Positions 28,101 to 37,694 of a DNA stretch of 64,000 bases are shown here, piece by piece; the stretch's first letter is position 1; every line of letters starts with the position of its first letter. The notes under the pieces were generated by a model. That model worked only from the letters and a program-made list of their open reading frames with translations, did no database searches and had not been told where the DNA came from. The translations under genes and the position numbers were made by a program. This stretch comes from Litomosoides sigmodontis. Its lineage: Eukaryota > Nematoda > Chromadorea > Rhabditida > Onchocercidae. The stretch covers positions 9,033,823 through 9,097,822 of the forward strand of contig OY718803.1 of assembly GCA_963070105.1 (NCBI GenBank). The letters run 5' to 3'.

Positions 28101-31025
28101 TTCGTCTTCAAACTCAACCCCAAAAAAAAGAAAGCTTTGCTGCTATATGGATTCAGCTTCGCTGCCTACAAATAAAATTCAGGTGTAGCATATGATGAGA
28201 TGAGAAGTTGCCAAATTAAGCAAATAAATGTAATTTAAATAACAAAACACTTCAAACACAACTCCAACAATTTGATAGTCCAAGTAATAAACACGCGGAA
28301 TAATACAACATACAAAAAATTTTTGAGAATGTTTTTTTAATCAGAAATTCAGATCAGCCTAAAACTACGATAACAGCAAATAAAATGTCACTGTTTTATA
28401 CGCTCTTATCAGTTTTTATATTATCAAGCTGAGAAAAAGTGAACTTTCACAAGAGTCGACGTGGTAAGTGCTTCGTCTGTATTCAATTTTAAACAAATTT
28501 CACCAATAACTAATAACGATTGCCATGATTTTGGATTAGTTTTTGCAGCATTTTCCGCCAGAAGTTTCGCTGCTGAAATAGTCAGCATTAAATCAATTTT
28601 GATAGCTGCTATGGTAAAAACGGACAGAAAAAAAACTATTAGGAAAAAATACACCGCGCCAAACATTTGGAGATTGGTGTGAAAATAAGGTCCCAAAAGG
28701 AAAGCCTAATAACTGCAGAAGATTATACACCACCAACAGGGAAGAACTAAGATACGTTATGTCATCAGCTCGATAAGTACTGGATTAAAATAATTGGTTA
28801 CTCCCACGTATCATCGGTCCCTCAAATTCAAAAATCTAATCACAACCTTGTACGGACTCTTTTGATTGCGAATTCTTCAAAACCATAGCCTTCCAGTACA
28901 TCTCTTCAGAAGGATCTTCATATTTTTCTCTTTGTATTATTTCCATTTTCGACTCCTCATCCATATCAACATTTTCACATATCATCGAAAAAAAATCAAA
29001 AATGATGCATACTTCTTCACTTTGCATATAACTTCAAAATTTGAGTTGAAATCACAAAAATCATAAACTTAAGACACTCTGGAATCCAATTAAATCATTA
29101 CCCCAAGTCGTACATTCCTGGGAGCTCTGTTAATATCTGAACAATCAGCCAATAATAAATGTAATCGTTCCAGTGCATAGTCGTTATGAATGCTGTAGAG
29201 TGCTTCGCACTTCACACAGAAAACTTTATCACTTAAAGCTTTGACAATTATGGGATGAATGAGTGGAATCGTTGTATCCAAAAGACTCAAGACTTGCTCA
29301 TAGCGTTCTTGAAAAAGCAATAGTGGAGTGGCTAAACCAATATACGGCCTAAAAATGCACTTCAGATTTGAATGGAACATCAAAAAGAAAAAGTTATTTG
29401 GGATTATCATCACCTAAAGCAGTGTTTTTGAAATTTCGAAAAGATCTACAGCTATTTACAGTATCGCCGAAAAATGCATTTGTCTTTACTGTATCCTTTG
29501 CTTCTTATTTATCCAGCAAATAGAACCAACGTACCATTTGCAACAGTTGTTTTTCAAGCTTTCATCAATATTTTTGATTGTTAATGGCATTTCCTCTTTC
29601 TCAATATACTCTAGTAGGACTTCGAATTCTGTTTCTTTCCTTGTTGCATTTTTCAACATGTTGACAACATCGCTTGAAGTACTTACTTGACGTAGCTCCA
29701 AATACGAGATAATAACAAAATACCGTAACAAATTAGTTAGCCATTCATCGTCGAGTGGAATGTATCTAACATGCCAGCTTATCACATTTCGTATTTCCTC
29801 CAGTGTCTATATGATGATCCTCATTAATTGTTGTAGAAACTTAAGATAAAATACAAAAGTGTAAATTTGAAAGCCCTAGAATTTAGCCACTAAATTTTAA
29901 AAGAAAATGTCAACCTTTGCCCAAGAACAACGTAACATTGCACATTTCTTGTGAGTATTATAATCCAATTTGTCATTATCGATTCTGGTTAAACACTGCT
30001 CTATCTGGAAAGAAAAATTAGAAGAGGCATAAAACGAGTAATTTTCAGACACAATTCACAAAATCTAAAATTAACTGCAACAAGTTCGAATATTTACCAA
30101 ATTTTTCTGGTCGCTATTTGGGCTATCGGTTAACAAGATCGCTTTAAGTGCTTCGTAGCAAAATTCAATGTCATTTATTCGAGTAGGGTTTGAAAAAGCA
30201 TCGTCGAACCTTTTCAATTTCAGCAAAACATAACCCAAATCTTTCTCATACGTATGAAGCTTTTCCGAACTTAGTCTAAAATCCGTAAAATATCATACCA
30301 ACAACACGTTAAATGGCATAAAAATCATTTTAAAAAATTGCGAAAACTTTTCATCTTTTTATAAATCAATGTTTGAGATTTTGAGACAAATTTTCAACAA
30401 AAAAAAATTTTTTAATTTTTGAGATAAGGTACCAATGAAAAAATATAGAAAAATTTAATCGATTGTATACATTTTAATAAAATGTTAACATACTCAGGAA
30501 TATGCAACAGATTTTGGATTACTACTACGACATGTTCCAAGTCAACATACTGCCCTTGTTCATAAAGTTTGTACAATCCTTGCCATGCCAAAGGCTTTTC
30601 CGGATCAAGTTCGGCTGCTTTCTTGTAATAACTAACAGCTTCGCAACCATTTCCAACCTCCCCATGTGTAATTGCTGCGAAGATGAACAACAAATAATCA
30701 GATATATCTTGCTCCAAGAGATCCTGAAACCAGTAATTTGGAAATTATTAGACTTTTAAGTACGAAATCGTAAGACTTTAAATATGAGCCACCTTTGAAA
30801 AGGTTAGAATAAACAGAAAAGTGAACTGTTTCCGGTACGGAGAATACAAAGTGAGTCGAACAGATTCAACGAAACCCGCACGGTCAAGAAACACTAATGT
30901 TGAGCATTGAGACGCATATATTCTGCTCATCAAAAATAGCACACCTCTATAATGTCCCTTGCTTTATTGAATTCCTTGGCATCGATATGTTGACGAATGG
31001 CCTTAAGTGCAGCTTTCGTACCCAT
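25130..31025 (-). CDS. ttc-37: SKI3/TTC37-type TPR protein, scaffold of the Ski complex
   Basis: Binds SKI2 helicase and SKI8 to feed mRNA into the cytoplasmic exosome (3'-5' decay, nonstop decay). Exons (minus): 30945-31025, 30494-30723, 30098-30275, 29915-30004, 29535-29806, 29102-29348, 28847-28955, 28445-28572, 28037-28165, 27712-27855, 27349-27522, 26540-27015, 26169-26373, 25935-26009, 25716-25790, 25445-25553, 25130-25359; 983 aa. TPR units are visible at about 55-75 (YYKKAAELDPEKPLAW), 553-587 (WTTLGDAYKKRGNYESAI) and near 745-820. Collinear with vertebrate TTC37, including the AEA..YDTMDLYRH motif (about 850-863). The ATG follows an SL-type acceptor by 24 nt. Uncertain: the 5' edge of exon 28847-28955 and the donor of 28445-28572. 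Vertebrate TTC37 is near 1,560 aa, so the C-terminal third is missing. A GC donor at 25166 would instead splice into the RAD9-like exons (1,179 aa). Confidence 0.85.
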
Positions 31026-31049
31026 TTTACGAAAATAATCACCAAAACT

Positions 31050-31059
31050 CTGAAGCATT
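31050..31059 (-). promoter_or_regulatory. Putative SL acceptor of ttc-37, possibly intercistronic
   Basis: AATGCTTCAG on the minus strand ends 24 nt before the ttc-37 ATG and 385 nt after the nuo-6 stop codon. In an operon this would be the SL acceptor of the downstream cistron; otherwise the ordinary SL site of an independent gene. Confidence 0.5.
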
Positions 31060-31435
31060 CCAAACAAGTACGTACATTATTCCAACCTGTCAGCAATGTT
31101 ACGTTCATGTCCAAATTTCAACTACCTGTGATAACTTCCATTAATGTCGTATGTTGCAGACAACACTACATAAATGTCGATAGCTATTTGCATCCTACTA
31201 GTTTAAAATTTCTAGCCCTGATAAGATGCTAAAATCCTGAGCACGAGTTCTGACAATAAATGCAAGCAACAGTTCGAATCTTACGGATCTATTCATAATT
31301 CATTCACACCTCGACGTACACTGATACAAGGTATGGATACAAAACCATTTATGCGATACAAAACCATTTATCTATCTTATATACAATGCATGAAAGGTAA
31401 GTTTTGAACATCTAAAATTTCGATCACAATGGTTC

Positions 31436-32797
31436 CTAATTGACAAATGTTGGACTAAAATGATAGTTGCCACAAGTGTTCACTTGACGATTGTACATAC
31501 GATCCCACCACAGCAATTCACCATCCAAGCACATGTCCCGGCCAGCATCCTGAAGTTTAGAGATTTTTAACTGTTTACATAACCAATCCAATGAAATTAT
31601 TACTTTATGAAGAATGCCTCGCACCTTGGCTTCATTTCTTGTTATAATAGGCATAATGCAATAATATTATAATAAAAGGGCATGCTTGTGTCTGAAAAAT
31701 TCAGAATTTGAAGCCAATTTGCAGATTCTTGAAATACACAACGCAAGAAATGTGAAATGCACAACAGTAATTTGTTATTGTCGATGGACACTCAAACGTC
31801 GTACTATATGACGGAGAGTATGTCAACTAAGATTACATTTTTGTAAAACTTAAACTATCGATATCATACATATAACACCAATAAAATCCCGAAATATTAT
31901 CAAATTTTCAAAGCTTACTTCAAATTGGAACATTATTCTGACTAGAATATAAAATATGAAAACAAATGAGCCAGCGTAAAGGAACACAGATCGCGGGGTG
32001 TAGCGGAAAAACTCGTATTGCATCGTAGTAGCTGAATACCAGCGAAAAACAGCAGGGTCAATTACAACACCTTCCTATAGTACATAAGTTTAAGAAAAAC
32101 AAAAAAGGAAGACAATTCACAAGTCTGATACAACATATCAAGGTATAGGACAAGGCTAATTCAGCTTTATTTGAAAATGAAAATCTATCGCGGTAAGCAT
32201 GCCAAATTTCCATGCTATTTCTATTTTTTTTTTTGCATTTTAGTGGACATGGGTTGCATGGGCACATGTGCGAACAGCTTGAGTTTGGGAATGAATTACC
32301 CTGTATTTAAAGGTATGCGGATCGTATTCTCGTCTAAGATATTCTTTCTTGAGGACTTCTTTTAAACGGTATCGCCATAAAACAGCCTGAAATCCATAAA
32401 AATAAAAAAAACATGGTGAAAAACTCAACAGGATTTCTACATCTAATTTTTGCAGATGAAAAAAAAAATCAAAAATTCGAAGCGAAAAAAGGCACGCAGA
32501 AAATATGCGGTGCACCGCGTAGCATAAAATTGCAGGAAAACAGAATAAACATGAAATTCACAAAATAGGAGTTAGAACCTTGAAACTAACAGCTTTCTGA
32601 ACTACTGCTACACTTTCAACTAAAACTAATTACTGCAACAATTTTTTGTAAGCATGAGAAGGCTCTCAACAATTGAAACTGACCTTTTTCTCCTCATCGC
32701 TAATGCCGTAATCTTCTCCAGCTATGAATTTCATTTTTCCATGCGTTTCAAAGTATCCCAGCACTGGATCTTGCCAGAGCTTTGTATTTGTTGGCAT
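31436..32797 (-). CDS. nuo-6: NADH:ubiquinone oxidoreductase subunit NDUFB4 (complex I), 156 aa
   Basis: Accessory subunit of the membrane arm of mitochondrial complex I. Exons (minus): 32684-32797, 32300-32386, 31919-32074, 31436-31549; lengths 114, 87, 156, 114, all phase 0. The N-terminal part is soluble (GYFETHGKMKFIAGEDYG near 14-31). Residues 39-67 are strongly basic (LKEVLKKEYLRREYDP), followed by an IDPAVFRWYSA stretch that parallels the ENPALLRWAYA region of vertebrate NDUFB4, then one membrane helix at about 98-116 and a short hydrophilic tail. Human NDUFB4 is 129 aa; the extra length is mostly at the N-terminus. An in-frame ATG nine codons upstream (32824) is possible; 32797 is preferred because the upstream nine residues look like untranslated sequence. 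An acceptor CTCCTTGCAG at 32885 may be its SL site, leaving a leader with a four-codon upstream ORF. In the worm this locus affects respiration and lifespan. Lies 411 nt upstream of ttc-37, same strand. Confidence 0.85.
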
Positions 32798-33049
32798 CTT
32801 GCGCCTTACGAGAGAGAACCACATTGCTATCTATCATACGCCTCTCGCCTGAATTACTGGCAGCGCATGCTGCAAGGAGGTTGAAAATCTCACTGTGACA
32901 ATTTGAGGCGACCTAATCACACTTTTTCCATTACAATGAACGTCTCCACGTCCCTCCTTAGAATCATAGAAACGTCCTAACGTCCTCCCTACAACCTACC
33001 TCTTCCAAACGAGCCCGATAATTTGCAGTAAACAAGCGCAAGTCACGAC

Positions 33050-34529
33050 ATGCTCTGCGAAAATCAAAAGTGGCCCCTAGACGTGGCCAATATGAAAAAT
33101 CGCCATCCCAGACGTTTGTCACAAGAGGTGAGAATAGTTTCACTGTTATGGAACGGATGAGCGAATGGGAAACGAAATAAGTGTGGTAAAAAGTATTTGC
33201 AGTGAAGGAGGGACTGAGAGATCACGGACCTTAGACAATTCACGGGCGATTAATACTAGAGCGAACACGTCGTAATGCTAATAGTCTGCAGGTACTTTTC
33301 CAAACGGAAAATATTACTTTCTGCGTCGAATGCTTAATTGCTTTAATGATTTATTATGAATTTATTTGAATCTAACAGGGATTAATTATATTGGAAGTGC
33401 CATTTTTATAATTTTTTTACAGATTTAGAAAAATCGTCTAGACAAGATAGGTAGTAGCATTGGGTCCATATTTTAACGTAGCCAACCTGCACAAGTTTTT
33501 TCGTTGAGTTTTCCACTGTTGTAGAGGAGCAACTAATAATTCATTTTAAATAACCTTGCAATGAACGTGGGACTGTTTCAGGAAAGATCTCTCAACATAT
33601 TTGAATCAATGGAAGAACGTTTTCAGATTTCGAAAAAGGATGAATGCATCATTCACGTATGTCAGGTCAGGCTGACATCGTAGTGGGATTAATCAGTTGG
33701 AAGGAATTAACAGTATGGACCGGTTAATTTGTGACTTAGCAGAGGCTGCATGCCTCCCGACGTAAACGATATGGTATTACTTTATTGACATAATTATTCC
33801 ATCTTCTCTAATGCAGTTTAATGGAGCTCTTTGTAGTGTTTCCGATTATTTGTTGATATTTGAGAATGCTAAACTAATCCTTCTAAAAGTGGGTGCAGTG
33901 AATTAATCAATTAATTGATTACTAATTTACTTTGTGTCATTTTTAATTCATTCATTGGTTATCTAACTTATCTATTTTTAATCCATTCATTGGTTATCTA
34001 ACAAAATATGTATTCAAAATTTAGATATGTTGGCAGTGACGATGCAAAATTATCCAAGTTCTCTTAGCTTCGATAGTTCATTTACTACTTCCATTCATTT
34101 CACCAATTTGTCACTAATCAATAATTATCAATTTTTCATATCTAAATTTCATTGAATATATTTTGCTAAAATGAAAGTGAAGATTTCATTCGCTATGCAA
34201 ATATAATTCATTAGATTGGATTTGCTATTATTTCATACATTTCGCGTCATTTCAATTCTTCCTTATAATTATGTGGAGCTTTGCGTTCAACTTTTTTTGT
34301 GATTAATATTGCGCATGTGATTAGGGTCAGACATACCTCTGTGGATAGTCTCACTTCTCATGTATGAATGATTTTTTCACCTATTCGTTTGTTTAGCTTA
34401 GCAATTTAAATTTCGAATTTTGAAGGACACATAAATTGCTGATATGCACAGGGGCATGCTATCCAAGATTTGCCAACTTGCGACTTTGAAAATTTATTTC
34501 TATTCATTAAAAGCTTACGGAAGGACTAA
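33050..34529 (+). CDS. Small three-exon gene, 76-aa protein of unknown function
   Basis: Exons 33050-33127, 33582-33656, 34452-34529; each is 75-78 nt and every intron is phase 0, ending at TAA 34527-34529. Signals are good: a TAATTTGCAG acceptor 21 nt before the ATG (SL-like), donors GTGAGA and GTATGT, acceptors TGTTTCAG and ATGCACAG. The protein is hydrophilic, with a basic patch near 17-23 (KNRHPRR), an acidic helix-like middle (NIFESMEERFQISKKDE) and a tail FLFIKSLRKD. It has no signal peptide. I do not recognise it. It lies head-to-head with nuo-6 (start codons 252 nt apart), so the two may share a promoter region. The minus strand of exon 1 is also open for about 40 codons, which makes the strand choice less than certain. 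A further exon-like segment at 34607-34662 (phase 2, before a GTATAT donor) is not explained by this model. Confidence 0.5.
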
Positions 34530-34992
34530 TGTGTCCATACTTTTGGTGAATTATATTATTATCATTGTAATTATTAACTGTAAGGGATATCTTCAATTTA
34601 AGTATTAAGTTCTGGCTGCTCGGATCTAAGCGAATTTGAGCTTAAGATCCAAATGTTACAAGGTATATGTGTCTTCATGTTTCTGGAAGAGTTTGTCCTC
34701 TGCGTAGTTGCTACATTGTCTGCTGACATATGCATTGACCGCTCTTATCACCATTGTACTATGTTTTCAGTTGCGTTACTACTCTTATCATCCCTCCTCC
34801 TTTTGTATATCACAGCTTCTTTGGCTGTTCTTAATTTTAAACTATGAATTTTAAAATCATGGATGGATGTAACAAAAGTCATTTTCTCTGACAGCTGCGT
34901 CACAGATGTGGTGTACCACTCAGTTAGTGCAAATGAACTCATTCCCAAATCAATTCGCCATTTGCATAACTCACTCCTTGTCTACATAGGTG

Positions 34993-35232
34993 TTATGAGC
35001 ATTTGCTATTTTCCTTCCACCGATCGAAGTTAATGAGTTCTTGCCGATCAATGAATTCCATAGCGAATTTGATAGAGTCCTTGTAGGAATGTATGTGTTC
35101 AAGCTGTTGTGGGCAGTAATAGCTCGACCGGACAACGAACGCTACCACACAGATGTTACAAATATCGGGCCAGTCGAGCAGAGTTGTATGCACCCAAATG
35201 AGGAAAGAATTGATTAGGAGGAGGAAGTTCAT
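34993..35232 (-). CDS. Candidate small secreted cysteine-containing protein, 79 aa
   Basis: Single open frame from ATG 35232 to TAA 34993-34995. The ATG lies 10 nt after a CTTTCACTCAG acceptor, an SL-like arrangement. Residues 1-17 (MNFLLLINSFLIWVHTT) look like a signal peptide. The mature part begins with a CxxC (DICNIC), a third Cys 11 residues on and a last one near the end; spacing does not fit saposin or other common Cys patterns. No family recognised. The opposite strand is also open across 35010-35215 for about 75 codons without an ATG (it contains FDRVLVGMYVFKLLWAVIAR), so one of the two readings is a shadow. I favour the minus strand because it has a start codon, an acceptor and a signal peptide. 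Confidence 0.42.
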   Translation of the reverse strand: MNFLLLINSFLIWVHTTLLDWPDICNICVVAFVVRSSYYCPQQLEHIHSYKDSIKFAMEFIDRQELINFDRWKENSKCS

Positions 35233-36070
35233 TTTGCGCAGACTGAGTGAAAGTGCGCATCTGTGACGCAGCTGTGAATGGAAAAAGATTTCCTTTTTTT
35301 GAAAGCACTCTATGGATGAATAACATCTTTCCATGTTTTTCCAAAAACGGATCTTTCCCCTCTGCGCTTCTCGGTGACAGGCTGTTTACTTCCAGCTTCT
35401 CATTCCTCTTCCACTCGTGGAAGCATTCAATCTCAACGAGTGAAAAAAACGTGATTATCACGAGTAGGTTTGTTTTAAGATTATTAAAGAGCTAGTTAGT
35501 TGTTTACTTGATTAGTTCGACACATAAATACTTCATCAATCTACTAAAACATTGGCTCCCCTCTGGGACGATGACATTTGCCTTCGGAAATACATCCAAT
35601 CCAATATCTCTCTTCCACATCCCACCACACTACTTTCACATGCTACTGACTTGTGTGATAGATTTTTTTTATATTTTTGCATAATTGATATGTCTCAATT
35701 TGGAAAGAATTAAAGAAACACCAAGACATTAGAGAGAGAGAGAGAGGGAGAGAGAAAGAGAGAGACGGAGATGGTGAAATTGCCTATTCCTGTTATTTAA
35801 ATTGTAAACGAAAGTTTTTTTTTCTTGCAACTAATCATATCCAAAGAAAGACATAGTAAGTTTTAGGTATATCATACTTTGGAGCATTTCAGGAAATTTA
35901 AAAAAAGTCAGCTTTAGATGATTTGGCCATTTCCTCTATACTTTTTCGAGCATATCGCAGACAAACGCGTGAAGCGGAGGAAGAAGTGAGACAACGGACA
36001 ATAATGGAATTAAACATTTGCAAGCATCGGAGCCAAAAACTAAACGTTTTGTCTCATTGCGCACGATGTC

Positions 36071-36117
36071 AGTCGGTCGGCCGATCGATTGGTCGATCGG
36101 TCGATCGGCCGGTCGGT
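36071..36117. repeat. GGTC/GATC-type tetranucleotide array
   Basis: Imperfect tandem GTCG/ATCG tetramers, giving alternating Arg-Ser-Ile/Val-Gly translations in any frame. It is locally GC-rich against the surrounding DNA. Confidence 0.85.
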
Positions 36118-36158
36118 TTCTCCTGTTAGCTATTCGAAGACGGGTGTGATCGGTAGGT

Positions 36159-36180
36159 ACACACACACACGCACACACAC

Positions 36181-36259
<79 letters not shown>
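36159..36259. repeat. (CA)n microsatellite with ACGC variants
   Basis: About 100 bp of CA dinucleotides with three CG interruptions. Reading frames crossing it (poly-Thr/His, poly-Cys/Val) are artefacts. Confidence 0.97.
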
Positions 36260-36264
<5 letters not shown>

Positions 36265-36482
36265 AGACTCATCTGTATAATGTATAAATGTAAGAATCGA
36301 TTCACCCTCTTTCAACTGAACCTTTCCACTTACCACATGTGATGATGCTGTTAGATGACAAATTCCGACTAACATTAAATTCATTGTTCTGAGAGGAACT
36401 GCTTATGTTTCAGTTGTTTGCTGACCGCTTCGTTCTAACTTGTAGTAACAAATGCCTTGAAATTTAAATTATTGCTTTTTAG

Positions 36483-36614
36483 AATATTGAACTATCATTG
36501 CTTCGCATTAATATAATAGCACAAGGCAGGAGGGCATATCGCATCGCTGCATCGTTAAAAGCGGTCAGTGCGCTAACAGTTATCCCATTAGTGGATCAAT
36601 CTGATCCATACTGA
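36483..36614 (+). CDS. Candidate plus-strand exon, unknown protein
   Basis: The acceptor TTGCTTTTTAG is followed by 43 codons open in phase 0 and TGA at 36612-36614. The middle reads RRAYRIAASLKAVSALTVIP, a plausible amphipathic/hydrophobic stretch. An internal GTCAGT could serve as donor, making it an internal exon. An open stretch at 35953-36043 (TREAEEEVRQRTIMELN) may be an earlier exon but lacks a clear acceptor. No family recognised. Confidence 0.25.
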   Translation, partial: NIELSLLRINIIAQGRRAYRIAASLKAVSALTVIPLVDQSDPY

Positions 36615-37225
36615 TTGGCTTAATTTATGTTGTCTGTGCGAAATTTTCAATAATTTTCCTTTTTTTCCAATGAAGCAGGTGTGGTGATCTTGTTGTTTAA
36701 TGACATACCAATTGAAAATCAAATTGCTTGTGAGAGTAATAAGTGATGTGAGGTGAGAGAGTTAGTTATCCATTGAAAAGTTAACTTTTCGTTTTTAAAT
36801 TAGAACTTTGAAAATTTAGGAATATTTCACATTGATAGTATTTTTGTACCTCTTTTTTTCTGCTCAAATTTGTCGCATCTGTTTTTCAGTTTTTAGATTG
36901 GGACAAGTGCTTGACCCAAGGAAATGTCTAGGAGAGAGGTGATATTTGAAGATGGATTTTTCCTGTAAACAATTCTGTACACTTTAGGTGCTATGGGAGT
37001 GTTATTCTGTTTTGATGATGAATTGATAGCTCAATTGAAAGGTTTTTTTTGTGTCAGTTATTCTTTTTGACCCACTCAGCAAGTGAGTGGTTTTGTTTTA
37101 TATGACTTGCTAAGGTAATCCCTTTTTTTGCGAAAGTATATTGATTTTGGAATAGAAGGGGAAATTTGAGACCATGCAAATGACGGAATTTTTGAGGAGG
37201 AATTTACTGCTTTTCAGGGGAAAAG

Positions 37226-37423
37226 ATGAAAAGAGGTGAAGTAGAGTATATATTTGGATTGTGGAAGAATTCGGACAAATGTAAAAGGGATCAGAAGAGG
37301 AGAGGAGAGAAGAAAGAGGTAAAAATCATTTATTTATTCTCTGAGCAACAAAGCCTTTTCACGACAGAGGGAAGACTGAGAGGAAGATTGAAGTTTTCAG
37401 TAAGCGATGATGATTTTCGATGA
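37226..37423 (+). CDS. Candidate short ORF, 65 aa, Lys/Arg-rich
   Basis: The ATG lies 9 nt after a CTGCTTTTCAG acceptor. The frame runs to a TGA at 37421-37423. The first 34 codons end at a GTAAAA that could be a donor. The product is basic (CKRDQKRRGEKKE) with no recognised domain. It may be the first exon of a gene continuing right, or noncoding purine-rich DNA. Confidence 0.22.
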   Translation: MKRGEVEYIFGLWKNSDKCKRDQKRRGEKKEVKIIYLFSEQQSLFTTEGRLRGRLKFSVSDDDFR

Positions 37424-37694
37424 CCGCGAGCACTCAATCCCCTCATCATTTAGTAAAGAAAAAGACGAATTATTGGACAATTCTCATCCTTCCTCTCTAC
37501 CATTCTCATCAATATTTGCAAACAGCCGTTATTTCGATGGGAAAAACTGTTGTGAATTATCATCACTAACAGTCATCATCTGTAGATCGATTATCCCAAA
37601 GATTAGACTTATCAAGCAACTTGTCACACTGATGCGGCAGCTTTTATTTCCATTCGGACGCCAGTTCTTTATTGCGATAGATGTAAGGCGCTGA
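37407..37694 (+). CDS. Candidate ORF, 95 aa, unknown
   Basis: The double ATG follows a GAAGTTTTCAG acceptor by 6 nt, and the frame stays open for 95 codons. The N-terminal half is hydrophilic and Ser-rich (FSKEKDELLDNSHPSSLP); the C-terminal half is more hydrophobic. It overlaps the end of the preceding small ORF by 17 nt in another frame. There is no recognised family; composition is the only support beyond the acceptor. Confidence 0.28.
   Translation: MMIFDDREHSIPSSFSKEKDELLDNSHPSSLPFSSIFANSRYFDGKNCCELSSLTVIICRSIIPKIRLIKQLVTLMRQLLFPFGRQFFIAIDVRR

Noticed and set aside
31550..31654. Continuous frame upstream of the last nuo-6 exon
   Set aside because: It lies before a strong CTTCAG acceptor and its phase does not fit the preceding donor; direct joining gives the expected NDUFB4 length.
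33000..33115. Minus-strand exon before nuo-6 (GDFSYWPRLGATFDFRRA)
   Set aside because: Joined to the next acceptor it stops after 11 codons and does not reach the nuo-6 frame; the plus-strand gene explains the block better.
35936..36384. Poly-Cys/Val and Thr/His ORFs on both strands
   Set aside because: Produced by the CA repeat; composition follows the repeat exactly.
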